This document shows positions 9,687 to 18,862 of a stretch of DNA of 64,000 nt, one piece after another. Each line of letters begins with the position of its first letter. Positions within the stretch are counted from its first letter, which is position 1. Source of the stretch: an uncultured Bacilli bacterium. GTDB taxonomy: Bacteria; Bacillota_I; Bacilli_A; RFN20; CAG-826. Where the stretch lies: contig CAKPBC010000001.1 of NCBI GenBank assembly GCA_934140155.1, forward strand, positions 558,001 to 622,000, written 5' to 3'. The position numbers were made by a program, and so were the translations under genes. The notes below the pieces were generated by a model. That model saw only the letters and a list, made by a program, of their open reading frames with translations. It did no database searches and was not told the origin of the DNA.

Positions 9687-11360
9687 ATGAAAAAATTAAA
9701 AGCCCTAGTTTTAATGCAAATAAGAGACAAACTGGATTTCAGTTGGTGGAAAGATAAGAAAAAACGTATTCAAACAATAGTATTAAGCATTGTGAAGTTT
9801 TTGGTTACAACTATTTTTAGTGCTGGAATATTATTTTTGGTTCAGTTTTTAAATGTTTTTGCTTATTCTGAAATAATAGATGTTATGATTGTTTTCTTTG
9901 TTATAATGTTTGCTTTTTCAATTATATCTTGCACATTTGGCTTGTTGAAAAGTTTGTATTTAGCGGATGATAATAAAGTGTTAACAACATTTCCTGTTTC
10001 TGGTGGAATTTTATTTTTCTCTAAATTAATTGTTTATTATTTTTATGAATTAAGAAAAAGTTTAGATTTACTTGCACCTGTCACATTAGCATTTTTAATA
10101 ACAGCATTTAATAACTCTATAATTTCTATTGCCCCATTCTTTTGGATGTGGATTCCGATGTTGTTTATAATTTTATTACCAATTTTAATTGCTTCGTTTT
10201 TATCAATTCCAGCACTTTATATAAATCGATTTTTTAAAAAATATTCTGTTGTCGAGGCAATTGTTTTATTGATTTTAGTTGGCTTATGTATTTATGGCGT
10301 TGTATATTTAATTAATTTAATTCCAGAAAACATTAATTTGATTAATAATTGGCAACCAATTCGAGAAGCCATTCATAAATTTTTGATTAGTTTTAAAAAT
10401 TATACTAAACCTTTATGCTATCTAGTTTATATTATTACCGGCACTTATCGCTTAGGCAGTTTGAAATATCATTTAGATGGTACTTCATTTTTGTCATTTT
10501 TCATCTTAATTGCGGCAATTACTATTTTAATAGCTTTAGCTTATTTAATTATTAAGCCAATTTTCTTTAATATGTTAACTAAATCATTTGAATTTGATAA
10601 AAATTTAATTGATAAAGAAATTGAAAACAAAGTGCATAAGCCATTTATTTCTTTTGTTAATAAAGAATTTCGTATTAATTTCCGTACAGTAGAATTTTCT
10701 GGAAATTATATTGCAATATATATAATTATTCCTGTTTTAATTTTATTATTGAATAATTTATTTGCTGCTATGAGTACAAAACTTAGTGGCGTAATTATGA
10801 CATATGCTTTTAATATTTTACTCATATTATTACCTTTACTTGCTAGTAATAGTATGATAGCAACTTTATATAGCAAAGAAGGACGTGCGGGTTATATTAA
10901 AAAGACTAAGCCAATAAATCCTTTTACTCCATTAATTTCTAAATTATTATTTAATTTAATATTCTCTATTCCATCTATTGTAATATCTGTAGCAGTTTTT
11001 ACCAGTTTTTCACATTTGAATGTTTGGCTAGGTATAATGCTTTCAATTGCTATACTCTTAATTCAATATGGACATATTTTTTATAGTGCAACTTTGGATA
11101 TTATGAATCCTCAAAATGAACAATATGCTACAGTAGGAGAAGAAATTTCTAATCCTAATGAAAATAAATCAACTATTATGGCATTTGTGCTATCTTTTGC
11201 TATTGCATTAGTATCATATGCATTATTTAATGAATCGAATGCCGAAACAGGCTCGTTCCTTTTAGCAACAATAAAGATTCTCCTTATTTCAATTGCTATT
11301 TTTGCTAGTTCATTAACAATGTTTTTACTAAAAGTAAAAGCTTATTATTACGAAAGGTAG
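9687..11360 (+). CDS. ABC exporter permease
   Basis: A 557-residue, very hydrophobic protein with about a dozen predicted membrane helices. An early LADDNKVLTTFPVS segment followed by an SKLIVYY helix is typical of the large permeases of Bacillota ABC-2-like exporters whose ATPase is encoded just upstream. It starts one base after the ATPase-fusion stop, so translation is probably coupled and the two products are probably partners. The N-terminus (MKKLKALVLMQIRDKL) is amphipathic and cytoplasmic, as usual in this family. Nothing in the sequence gives the substrate. Confidence 0.75.
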   Translation: MKKLKALVLMQIRDKLDFSWWKDKKKRIQTIVLSIVKFLVTTIFSAGILFLVQFLNVFAYSEIIDVMIVFFVIMFAFSIISCTFGLLKSLYLADDNKVLTTFPVSGGILFFSKLIVYYFYELRKSLDLLAPVTLAFLITAFNNSIISIAPFFWMWIPMLFIILLPILIASFLSIPALYINRFFKKYSVVEAIVLLILVGLCIYGVVYLINLIPENINLINNWQPIREAIHKFLISFKNYTKPLCYLVYIITGTYRLGSLKYHLDGTSFLSFFILIAAITILIALAYLIIKPIFFNMLTKSFEFDKNLIDKEIENKVHKPFISFVNKEFRINFRTVEFSGNYIAIYIIIPVLILLLNNLFAAMSTKLSGVIMTYAFNILLILLPLLASNSMIATLYSKEGRAGYIKKTKPINPFTPLISKLLFNLIFSIPSIVISVAVFTSFSHLNVWLGIMLSIAILLIQYGHIFYSATLDIMNPQNEQYATVGEEISNPNENKSTIMAFVLSFAIALVSYALFNESNAETGSFLLATIKILLISIAIFASSLTMFLLKVKAYYYER

Positions 11361-11368
11361 TGATTGAA

Positions 11369-11809
11369 ATGAAAAAGTCTGTTGTTTTATTAATTGGTTT
11401 AGTTTATATTATATCTGTTGTTGTAGTTGGTGTCGTTGGTATTAAGTTACATATTTATGATGAGACAATTTATGTTACGGATATTGAATGCTCTATTCGT
11501 GGCATGGAACCTAAACGGGTTGATTTTAATTATCAAGAATGGCACTATGACTATTATTATGTTGCATATGATTGTGAACCAAATGTAATGTTTGAAGTTC
11601 ATAGTAATGTAATACCTAGCAACGCTACCAATGATCACGTTAGATATTATATTAATGAAAACGAAAATGTAACATTACAAACAAATGAAGATAGCAATAT
11701 TGCTTTTCTAACATTTAAAGAAGAAGGCTCTATTGACATTCACGTTTCTCCTACAGATGGAGGAAGTGGAAAAGAAAAATTAATATGGTTAAAAGTTAAA
11801 TTTAAATAA
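11369..11809 (+). CDS. Small membrane-anchored exported protein, unknown
   Basis: A 146-residue protein. A GTG at 11360 overlaps the permease stop, but the ATG at 11369 has the better-spaced AAAGG and begins a normal signal anchor (MKKSVVLLIGLVYII, hydrophobic to about residue 25). The rest is a predicted extracellular beta-rich domain with many aromatic residues and no Cys pattern beyond C38 and C59 (approximate). It sits inside the ABC exporter operon, 17 bases before the next lipoprotein gene. Function not recognised; the position suggests a surface partner or substrate of the exporter. Confidence 0.55.
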   Translation: MKKSVVLLIGLVYIISVVVVGVVGIKLHIYDETIYVTDIECSIRGMEPKRVDFNYQEWHYDYYYVAYDCEPNVMFEVHSNVIPSNATNDHVRYYINENENVTLQTNEDSNIAFLTFKEEGSIDIHVSPTDGGSGKEKLIWLKVKFK

Positions 11810-11826
11810 AAAGAGAGGTAAATAAA

Positions 11827-13716
11827 ATGCAAAATAAAACTTTGATAGCGGTTATGCTAGTTGGTATGGCTATAGGTATGACTAGTTGTAATAATGATAA
11901 TTCAACTTCTACAAGCCACAAACCAAGTGATTCAACATCTAGTTCTTCTAAACCATCAATTTCGGTAACTCCATCAACATCTAATTCGACAATTAATAAA
12001 GTTTATGTTGAAAGTGTTGAATTGAATTCTAACATTACGAAGTTCTTAAATAATAAAAGTTCTTCTAGTAACAAATTCATGGATAAAACTAAAAACATGA
12101 TCGTTGGTGATGATAATAATTTTAAATTCAAACCAATTGTTAAGTTTGTTGACGAAAATGATTTACCAGTAGAGGTAAATGATATTACATTTGATATTGA
12201 GTTATATGAAAATAAAAGTGATGTGTATGAAAAAGTTGTAGATGCATCCACTTATTTTGATTCTTTAGACAATGTTAATTGTGAAGTTAATTTCAATGAT
12301 GCTGCAGTGGGAAAGAAATTTAAAATTGCTGTTGCTCCTAGTGGTATAGAAAAATCAAAAGCCAGCAAATTTACAAAAGAATTTGAAATTGAAGTTAGCG
12401 ATGGCTTTAATGTCTATAATCCTAAGGAATTTGCTTACTTTAATAAAGATAGAGATTATAATAGTGAGTATGAGGAATCGACAGGTATTAGTGTTATTAA
12501 AGCTTGGGAAGATTTTAAAGTAGCTAATAAATTAACAGACACTAATGAAAAAAATGCATTTATTTTACAATGTGATATTGAAATTACAGATAACGATTTA
12601 CCAAAAGAATTCTTCTATCATGAAGGAGATAAAGATTATAAAGCTCAATTAGAAGGTACGTTACGTGACTATTCTAACATTTATTATCATACCTTTTCTA
12701 ACAACGATGAAAAACTAGGATTATATGGCAATTATTTTACTCTTAATGCATCTAAAATTAGCCTTGTTAAGCAAGAACTTGATTATGATGGTTCAGTTAC
12801 AAATGTAAACCAAGTTATTTCTCACTCTACTTTATTTAGAACAGAAAAGAAAGATGGAGTGACTGGTGAATCTTTCGTAATGCGTGATCTTAATTTAATT
12901 GGTAACTCTCAAAGAAAAGAGAATTTAGCTCTTGGCGGTGGAATTATCTTACACAAAAATCATTCAGTAAAAGCTCTTGCGGAAAATAATGTTTCTAATA
13001 GTTGGTTTATTACTTATTTTATAGAATACATTGATTCGGATTATGTAATTAATAAATGTTATGCACGTGATAACTTTAATAGTTTTATTTATAATTATGG
13101 TGGGAATGTAACTATTAAGAATTCTGATATGGAAGGCACAGGTGGGCCTATTATTATTCAAGACCACGTATTTTATAGTTCAGGAGCAACTGAAAATATT
13201 GCCCATGCAGTAGTTGAAAATTCAAGATTAGAAAACTGGGTATCTGGTGAAGAAGGATGGTTCCAATTAGTGGGCGCTACAGCATTAGTTCCTGGAGTTA
13301 AAGTCTTATCATCTTTATTTGCACAATATGGTAGATCGTTTGTTAAGACAAGAAAAATAAATAACGAAGATGTTCAATTCTTTAACTTTATTTGTGTTAA
13401 TAAAAATTCTCGTAATTTAATGGGAGCATGTGAAGGTAGTATTAAAATTGATAACTCAGCAATATTTGATTTTGGCAAATCTACACCACAAGCATTTGGG
13501 GCATTCTATTCTACTATTAAAAAGGCAAGTAATGAAGCTCCTATTTTCCAAAGTTCAACAGGTGGATTTGCATATAGTAACGGTACACAATTGCTTGATT
13601 ATACAAATAATATTATTCCAACAACTAATACAAGTGATCCAATATTCTCTGGAGATTATTTAGCCCTTTATTATTACGGATTAATGCTTACACTAGGTTA
13701 TTATCCTGTAGCATAA
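11827..13716 (+). CDS. Lipoprotein with Ser/Thr-rich linker and possible beta-helix domain
   Basis: A 629-residue protein. The signal peptide ends in a lipobox (GMTSC), so it should be lipid-anchored outside the membrane. A low-complexity Ser/Thr/Asn linker covers about residues 25-60. The rest is Asn-rich and beta-rich; the second half (about 330-580) has repeated short strands of the kind seen in right-handed parallel beta-helix proteins, but no catalytic motif was recognised. AAGAGAGG precedes the start. It is the last gene of the exporter operon and is followed by a strong terminator. The role is unknown. Confidence 0.6.
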   Translation: MQNKTLIAVMLVGMAIGMTSCNNDNSTSTSHKPSDSTSSSSKPSISVTPSTSNSTINKVYVESVELNSNITKFLNNKSSSSNKFMDKTKNMIVGDDNNFKFKPIVKFVDENDLPVEVNDITFDIELYENKSDVYEKVVDASTYFDSLDNVNCEVNFNDAAVGKKFKIAVAPSGIEKSKASKFTKEFEIEVSDGFNVYNPKEFAYFNKDRDYNSEYEESTGISVIKAWEDFKVANKLTDTNEKNAFILQCDIEITDNDLPKEFFYHEGDKDYKAQLEGTLRDYSNIYYHTFSNNDEKLGLYGNYFTLNASKISLVKQELDYDGSVTNVNQVISHSTLFRTEKKDGVTGESFVMRDLNLIGNSQRKENLALGGGIILHKNHSVKALAENNVSNSWFITYFIEYIDSDYVINKCYARDNFNSFIYNYGGNVTIKNSDMEGTGGPIIIQDHVFYSSGATENIAHAVVENSRLENWVSGEEGWFQLVGATALVPGVKVLSSLFAQYGRSFVKTRKINNEDVQFFNFICVNKNSRNLMGACEGSIKIDNSAIFDFGKSTPQAFGAFYSTIKKASNEAPIFQSSTGGFAYSNGTQLLDYTNNIIPTTNTSDPIFSGDYLALYYYGLMLTLGYYPVA

Positions 13717-13739
13717 GACAAAAAAACAAAAAAAATTGA

Positions 13740-13774
13740 AAGTAGGTTCCTATGTTTGTAACCTACTTTTTTTT
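13740..13774 (+). terminator. Intrinsic terminator after the lipoprotein
   Basis: AAGTAGGTT (13740-13748) pairs with AACCTACTT (13760-13768), followed by a T run. Confidence 0.9.
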
Positions 13775-13825
13775 GTTAGTGCAAACTTACTAATTTCTTA
13801 ATTTTAAAAAAATAGTTACTTCAAT

Positions 13826-13841
13826 AGAAAGCGCATACAAA
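13826..13841 (+). promoter_or_regulatory. cre-like motif upstream of nrdD
   Basis: AGAAAGCGCATACA matches the Bacillus CcpA consensus TGAAAGCGYTWNCA at 12 of 14 positions. A close relative lies upstream of the GAPDH gene at 22986-23001. It is about 180 bases upstream of the nrdD promoter, so a role there is uncertain. Confidence 0.3.
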
Positions 13842-13935
13842 ATGGCAAAAAAAATTAATCGACAAAACCGCTATATTTAAAATAATTTTAAACAAATTAA
13901 TTTTATATTACTATGAGTGAACTTTCTTGATAAAA

Positions 13936-13952
13936 GTGCCTATTCAAGGCAC
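13936..13952. promoter_or_regulatory. Inverted repeat upstream of nrdD
   Basis: GTGCC (13936-13940), 7 bases, GGCAC (13948-13952). A related GCACC...TTGTG half-site arrangement overlaps the -35 box at 14006-14019. Possible repressor sites; the spacing does not fit the NrdR box. Confidence 0.3.
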
Positions 13953-14014
13953 ATAACAATTTAAAATCAATGTTTTTAAAAGTGCAAAAATCGTTTACTT
14001 TTTAAGCACCTATC

Positions 14015-14043
14015 TTGTGTTATTTGTTTTATTAAATTATAAT
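14015..14043 (+). promoter_or_regulatory. nrdDG promoter
   Basis: TTGTGT (14015-14020), a 17-bp spacer and a consensus TATAAT (14038-14043). The start of transcription would be near 14050. Confidence 0.65.
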
Positions 14044-14107
14044 TTAATAGCACATTTGAATAAACCATAATTAGTTTATGTTTATAAGTGTTAGGAGTGA
14101 TTTTTAT

Positions 14108-16303
14108 ATGAAAGTAATTAAGCGTGGAGGACAAGAAGTTAAGTTCAATTTAGACAAAATCAAATTAGCAATTATTCACGCTAACGAATCAATTGAACCA
14201 CAAGATCGTTTATCATTGGAAGCAATTGATAAGGTTGTAGCGGACCTTAATGTAAAATGTAAAAAAATCAAAAGAGCTTTGAATGTTGAAGAAATTCAAG
14301 ATATGGTTGAAGATGCTTTAATGGCTTCTGGCAACTATGCTTTAGCACGCTCTTACATCACATATAGATATAATCGCGCGCTCGTAAGAAAAGCAAATAC
14401 AACAGATGAAAGTATTCTTTCTCTTATTGAATTAAATAACGAAGAAGTTAAACAAGAAAATTCTAATAAGAATCCAGTTATAGTTTCTACGCAACGTGAC
14501 TATATGGCTGGCGAAGTATCTAAAGATATTTCTAAACGTTTCTTATTACCAGAAGATATTGTAAAAGCACATAAAGAAGGTATTATCCATTTCCATGATA
14601 TGGATTACTTTGCTCAACACATCCATAACTGTGATTTAGTTAATTTGGAAGATATGTTACAAAATGGTACCGTTATATCTGGTACGTTGATTGAAAAACC
14701 ACATTCGTTTTATACTGCTTGTAATATTGCTACTCAAATCATTGCGCAAGTTGCATCTAGCCAATATGGTGGACAAACAATTACTTTGTCACATTTAGCA
14801 CCATTCGTTGACGAATCAAGAAGAAATATTCGTGAAGATGTTCTTGAAGAATTAGAAGATTATCGTAAAGACTTCAAAGGACCAGAACAAGAATTTACGG
14901 ATATGGTAGAAAGTATTGTTCAAAAACGTTTAAAGAAAGAAATTGAACATGGCGTTCAAACAATTCAATATCAAATTAATACTTTACAAACCACTAATGG
15001 ACAAACACCATTCGTATCTGTAAATATGTATTTAAATGAAGCTAAAGATGAACGTACTAAAGAAGATTTAGCAATGGTTATCGAAGAAGTTTTAAAACAA
15101 AGAATTCAAGGTACTAAAAATCCAGCCGGCGAATGGATTACTCCAGCTTTCCCAAAACTTCTTTATGTTTTAGAAGAAGAAAATGTTCATGAAGATTCTA
15201 AATATTGGTATTTGACTAAGCTAGCAGCGGAATGTACCGCTAAAAGAATGGTACCAGACTATATTTCCGAAAAGAAAATGCTTGAATACAAAGTTGATAA
15301 GAATGGTAATGGTAATTGCTATCCTTGTATGGGTTGTCGTTCATTCTTAACTCCTTATGTTGATGAAAATGGAAAGCCTAAATATTATGGTCGTTTTAAT
15401 CAAGGTGTTGTTACAATTAACTTAATTGATGTGGCTTTGTCTTCTAAGAAAGATATGAATTTATTTTTCAAAATACTTGATGAACGTCTTGAACTTTGCC
15501 ATAGAGCGTTACAATGCCGTCATGAAAGATTAACAGGCACTGTATCTGATGTTGCTCCAATTTTATGGCAATATGGCGCATTAGCAAGATTAAAGAAAGG
15601 CGAAACTATTGATAAACTTCTTCATGGCGGTTATTCAACTATTTCTTTAGGATATGCAGGCTTATGGGAGACAGTTCTTTATATGGTTGATAAAAAACTT
15701 ACTGAAGAAGAAGGTAAACAATTTGGCTTAAAAGTTATGCAAACCTTAAATGACTATACTAGTAAATGGAAAAAAGAAGAAAATATTGATTATTCTTTAT
15801 ATGGAACACCAATAGAAAGTACAACTTATAAATTTGCTAAGAGTTTACAAAAAAGATTTGGTATTATTCCAGGAATAACTGATAAAAATTATATTACGAA
15901 TTCTTATCACGTTCATGTAACTGAACAAATTGATGCATTCTCTAAATTTGCTTTAGAAGCAGAATTCCAAAGATTATCACCTGGTGGCGCTATTTCGTAT
16001 GTGGAAGTTCCAAATATGAAAGATAACATTCCAGCAGTATTATCTGTAATCAAATATATTTATGAAAATATTATGTATGCTGAACTTAATACAAAATCAG
16101 ACTTCTGCCAAGTTTGTGGATATGATGGTGAAATTCAAATTGTTACTGATGAAGATGGCAAATTAGTTTGGGAATGCCCACATTGCCATAATAGAGATCA
16201 AAGTAAAATGAATGTTGCTCGTCGTACATGTGGCTATATTGGTACACAATATTGGAACCAAGGCCGTACACAAGAAATTAAAGAAAGAGTATTACATTTA
16301 TAA
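14108..16303 (+). CDS. nrdD: Anaerobic ribonucleoside-triphosphate reductase
   Basis: A 731-residue class III ribonucleotide reductase, making dNTPs from NTPs without oxygen. The start at 14108 has AGGAG at 14093-14097 and gives the usual N-terminus of the ATP-cone domain (residues 1-95; KRGGQEVKF). The C-terminal zinc site is present (C667, C670, C690, C693). The glycyl-radical loop reads RTCGYIGTQ, with G709 as the expected radical residue, generated by NrdG encoded two bases downstream. All parts are intact. Together with nrdG and dut it forms a nucleotide-supply operon and points to anaerobic growth. The promoter lies about 65 bases upstream. Confidence 0.97.
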   Translation: MKVIKRGGQEVKFNLDKIKLAIIHANESIEPQDRLSLEAIDKVVADLNVKCKKIKRALNVEEIQDMVEDALMASGNYALARSYITYRYNRALVRKANTTDESILSLIELNNEEVKQENSNKNPVIVSTQRDYMAGEVSKDISKRFLLPEDIVKAHKEGIIHFHDMDYFAQHIHNCDLVNLEDMLQNGTVISGTLIEKPHSFYTACNIATQIIAQVASSQYGGQTITLSHLAPFVDESRRNIREDVLEELEDYRKDFKGPEQEFTDMVESIVQKRLKKEIEHGVQTIQYQINTLQTTNGQTPFVSVNMYLNEAKDERTKEDLAMVIEEVLKQRIQGTKNPAGEWITPAFPKLLYVLEEENVHEDSKYWYLTKLAAECTAKRMVPDYISEKKMLEYKVDKNGNGNCYPCMGCRSFLTPYVDENGKPKYYGRFNQGVVTINLIDVALSSKKDMNLFFKILDERLELCHRALQCRHERLTGTVSDVAPILWQYGALARLKKGETIDKLLHGGYSTISLGYAGLWETVLYMVDKKLTEEEGKQFGLKVMQTLNDYTSKWKKEENIDYSLYGTPIESTTYKFAKSLQKRFGIIPGITDKNYITNSYHVHVTEQIDAFSKFALEAEFQRLSPGGAISYVEVPNMKDNIPAVLSVIKYIYENIMYAELNTKSDFCQVCGYDGEIQIVTDEDGKLVWECPHCHNRDQSKMNVARRTCGYIGTQYWNQGRTQEIKERVLHL

Positions 16304-16305
16304 TT

Positions 16306-16836
16306 ATGAATTATGGCGAGATTAAAAATTGTGATATCGCTAACGGAATAGGGGTACGTGTATCCCTTTTCGTTTCGGGATGTCGTAATCATTGTAAAAA
16401 TTGTTTTAATCCAATGACTTGGGCTTTTGATTATGGTAAAGAATTTACTAATTATACTAAAGAAGCCTTAATCGATAGTTTGAAAAAAGAATACATTGAA
16501 GGCCTTACGATTTTAGGTGGAGAACCATTTGAACCAGAAAACCAAGAACAAGTATTAGAACTTATAAAAGAAGTAAGAAAAGAAGTTCCGAATAAAACGA
16601 TTTGGGTTTATTCTGGGTTCACTTATGAAGAATTAATGGGTGTTGAACAAAGTAGAGCAAGTTTACCAAGTGCAAAAGAAATATTAAACTTAGTTGATAT
16701 TTTAGTAGATGGAAAATTTGTAGAAGAACTAAAAGATATTCGCCTTAAATTCCGTGGCTCAAGTAATCAAAGAATTATTGATATGAAGGAAACAAATAAA
16801 CAAGGAAAGATAGTCTTATCTTCTCTTAATAAATAG
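16306..16836 (+). CDS. nrdG: Anaerobic ribonucleotide reductase-activating protein (radical SAM)
   Basis: A 176-residue protein with the radical-SAM cluster motif CRNHCKNC near residues 26-33. It uses S-adenosylmethionine and a 4Fe-4S cluster to make the glycyl radical on NrdD. The LGGEPFEP motif near residue 70 is the usual glycine-rich SAM-binding segment. It starts two bases after the nrdD stop with no strong ribosome-binding site, so translation is probably coupled to nrdD. Length and motifs are normal for the family. Confidence 0.96.
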   Translation: MNYGEIKNCDIANGIGVRVSLFVSGCRNHCKNCFNPMTWAFDYGKEFTNYTKEALIDSLKKEYIEGLTILGGEPFEPENQEQVLELIKEVRKEVPNKTIWVYSGFTYEELMGVEQSRASLPSAKEILNLVDILVDGKFVEELKDIRLKFRGSSNQRIIDMKETNKQGKIVLSSLNK

Positions 16837-16845
16837 GAGGTACTT

Positions 16846-17283
16846 ATGCATATTAACATTAAAAAACTAAATAATTTAGCAACAATCCCAACTTATGGTA
16901 GTGAATTTTCAGCAGGCGCAGATTTATATGCTTGTGAAGAAAATGATGTTACTATCTTACCTCATCAAACCAAATTAATTCATACCGGTATTGCTTTAGA
17001 AATACCAGTTGGTTATGCGGGATTAATTTATGCACGTAGTGGATTAGCAAGTAAAAGACATTTAGCCCCTGCTAATAAAGTCGGAGTAGTGGATGCTGAT
17101 TATCGAGGGGAAATCATGGTTGCTTTACATAATCATAGCGATGAACCACAAACAATTGCTAAAGATGAACGTATTGCCCAATTAGTGGTTACTCCATTTT
17201 TAAAAGTTGAGTTTGATGAAGTAGATAGTTTGAATGATACTAAACGTGGTGCAGGTGGATTTGGATCGACTGGAACCAAATAA
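16846..17283 (+). CDS. dut: dUTP diphosphatase
   Basis: A 145-residue trimeric-type dUTPase, which hydrolyses dUTP to dUMP and pyrophosphate, keeping uracil out of DNA and feeding dTMP synthesis. Conserved motifs are visible in order: AGADLYA (motif I), RSGLASK (II), GVVDADYRGEI (III) and a C-terminal RGAGGFGSTG (V) that closes over the active site. AGGAGG lies just upstream. It is the third gene of the nrdD-nrdG-dut operon, a sensible grouping because all three act on nucleotide pools. Confidence 0.96.
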   Translation: MHINIKKLNNLATIPTYGSEFSAGADLYACEENDVTILPHQTKLIHTGIALEIPVGYAGLIYARSGLASKRHLAPANKVGVVDADYRGEIMVALHNHSDEPQTIAKDERIAQLVVTPFLKVEFDEVDSLNDTKRGAGGFGSTGTK

Positions 17284-17310
17284 AAAATTTACAAATAATT
17301 GAATATTGTT

Positions 17311-17344
17311 AAAAAAAACATTGTCATAGTTGCAATGCTTTTTT
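17311..17344 (+). terminator. Terminator after dut
   Basis: An A-tract plus CATTG (17319-17323) pairs with CAATG (17333-17337) and a T-tract, with one A:C mismatch. Confidence 0.6.
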
Positions 17345-17387
17345 AATATTGTTATATTATAAATATAAAGGAAGGAAGAAATTTATT

Positions 17388-18197
17388 ATGAAAAAAAATA
17401 TTAAAACTATTGCAAGTTTAGCTTTTGTTGCCTTACTTGCAGCTTCATGTGATGGTTCCGCTATTACAAAAGAAGAAGCACAAAAAAGAGCAAAAAACAT
17501 GGCTGATCATGAATCAGAAACTGCTACAGAAGTATTAGAAAAAGGAGTTCATCTTTCACTTAAAACTAAGAGTGTAGTTAAAGAAGTAAAATCAAATGCA
17601 TCTATGGATATTTATTTTGCTAAAAACTATTTCCATGTTGCTGTAAGTGGCAAAACAGAAGGCGGAAGTACTGAAGGAAGTACTAAGACCGATATTTACT
17701 TCGGACAAAAAGATGAAAAGTTCTATGCAATTAATGCATCTAGCAAAGAATATGCAGTATTAGAATCTGCTACTATTGCTAAGTTTACAGATGAAGTTAC
17801 AGAGGCCGTTGATTCAGTATTGAATTTAGGTTCTTCTGATTCATTGAAAAAAATGCTTGCCACATTCCCACAAAGTTCATCTACAACTGAAATTAGTGGA
17901 TACAAGCATGCTTATGAAATGAAATCAAAAGGTGAAGGTCACTTATGCTTAAAATCAACAACTTCTTATACTGGTAAAGATGAAGATAAAAAATCAGAAA
18001 TCGTTTACAAACTAGTTGTTGATAATTATCGCTTTGCTTCTTATGATTTCTCTACATCTACAACAGGTGTTTATGTTTCAGCAAAAGCAAGTGCTAAATA
18101 TTCAATTAGCAAATCATTACCAAGTGTTAGCGGAATGAAAGAAGTAGCTTCTGCTTCATTTGAATTTGATTTCAATTTACCTGACTTAGGAGAATAA
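17388..18197 (+). CDS. Putative lipoprotein, unknown function
   Basis: A 269-residue protein. The start at 17388 follows GGAAGGA and opens an MKKN signal peptide ending in the lipobox LLAASC. The in-frame Met at 17349 lies upstream of the ribosome-binding site and is unlikely. The mature part is rich in Lys, Ser and Thr, with predicted beta strands (repeated YxAxKxFHVAVSG-like segments), resembling small LppX/YxeF-type lipid-associated folds, though this is only a shape comparison. It is transcribed alone, between terminators at 17311 and 18219. Confidence 0.6.
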   Translation: MKKNIKTIASLAFVALLAASCDGSAITKEEAQKRAKNMADHESETATEVLEKGVHLSLKTKSVVKEVKSNASMDIYFAKNYFHVAVSGKTEGGSTEGSTKTDIYFGQKDEKFYAINASSKEYAVLESATIAKFTDEVTEAVDSVLNLGSSDSLKKMLATFPQSSSTTEISGYKHAYEMKSKGEGHLCLKSTTSYTGKDEDKKSEIVYKLVVDNYRFASYDFSTSTTGVYVSAKASAKYSISKSLPSVSGMKEVASASFEFDFNLPDLGE

Positions 18198-18218
18198 GAT
18201 AAAATAGTTGTATTAATT

Positions 18219-18250
18219 AATTGCTCACATTTATTTGTGGGCAATTTTTT
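18219..18250 (+). terminator. Intrinsic terminator after lipoprotein
   Basis: AATTGCTCACA (18219-18229) pairs with TGTGGGCAATT (18236-18246), followed by T's. Confidence 0.88.
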
Positions 18251-18261
18251 TAACATTAAAC

Positions 18262-18290
18262 TTGCAAAAAATATATCTAAGTGTTAGTAT
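18262..18290 (+). promoter_or_regulatory. tmRNA promoter
   Basis: TTGCAA (18262-18267), a 17-bp spacer, TAGTAT (18285-18290). Transcription would begin near 18297, giving a short 5' leader removed by RNase P. Confidence 0.6.
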
Positions 18291-18321
18291 ATGCTCATGC
18301 TTTAAGCATACAATACTAAAT

Positions 18322-18690
18322 GGGGATGTATTGGTCTCGACAGGGTATGGTCGGGTAAGGAGCGCAGTCGGATGGTCGCGTTAAAGGCCAAAAAACAATA
18401 TCTGGCAACAGAAATCAATTTGCTTTCGCTGCTTAATTAAAGCCCATTAGTCCCACTTATCGGGAAGCAAAGCCATCTTAATGAATTGGGTCTCTTGGTT
18501 TGTTAAAGGTGTAATTTAAAGAGAATAAGGTTTATCGATATCTATAAGGTAGGCACGAAAAACTATAGGTTACTTAAAAGCGGATTCGTTTGTTGGTCTT
18601 ACTTTTAAGGAAATCAAGCAGCAAACTAAACTGTAGTGATCTTTACTGGACTTATTTTGGACGCGGTTTCGATTACCGCCATCTCCACCA
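18322..18690 (+). ncRNA. ssrA: tmRNA (transfer-messenger RNA)
   Basis: The tRNA-like ends are clear: GGGGATG at 18322 pairs with CATCTCC before the encoded ACCA at 18690, and the T-arm is present near 18665-18680. The tag ORF reads GGC at 18386 through the stop TAA at 18434-18436 and encodes GQKTISGNRNQFAFAA; with the alanine carried by the tmRNA, the tag is AGQKTISGNRNQFAFAA. The GGC resume codon matches B. subtilis. The tag ends in FAFAA rather than the ALAA common in other bacteria. It rescues stalled ribosomes and tags the products for proteolysis. The CCA is encoded. Confidence 0.97.
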
Positions 18691-18701
18691 AAATTAATTA
18701 T

Positions 18702-18730
18702 AACTGATGCATATTGTGTCAGTTTTTTTT
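18702..18730 (+). terminator. tmRNA terminator
   Basis: AACTGA (18702-18707) pairs with TCAGTT (18719-18724), extended by wobble pairs, followed by a long T run. Confidence 0.85.
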
Positions 18731-18781
18731 GTGCTATAAATTTGTTTATTAATTTAAACTTAAAATAATAATTTTTTAAAT

Positions 18782-18805
18782 CAACACATATCTATTTTTG
18801 TGTTG
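18782..18805. promoter_or_regulatory. Inverted repeat upstream of the TetR operon
   Basis: CAACACA (18782-18788), 10 bases, TGTGTTG (18799-18805). A possible operator for the adjacent TetR-family regulator. It lies upstream of a weak promoter and the gene at 18863. Confidence 0.35.
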
Positions 18806-18862
18806 TTTAATTAATGCTCTTATCAACATAAACTATAGTTGTTCGATAGGAGGAATTAAATT

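Larger units (their letters stand above)
13717..14107. other. 391-base intergenic region before nrdD
   Basis: No gene is visible. It holds the terminator at 13740, a cre-like motif at 13826-13841, an inverted repeat at 13936-13952 and the nrdD promoter at 14015-14043. Confidence 0.7.

Noticed and set aside
14006..14020. NrdR box before nrdD
   Set aside because: CAC...GTG spacing is one base shorter than the 16-bp consensus and there is no second box at the expected distance.
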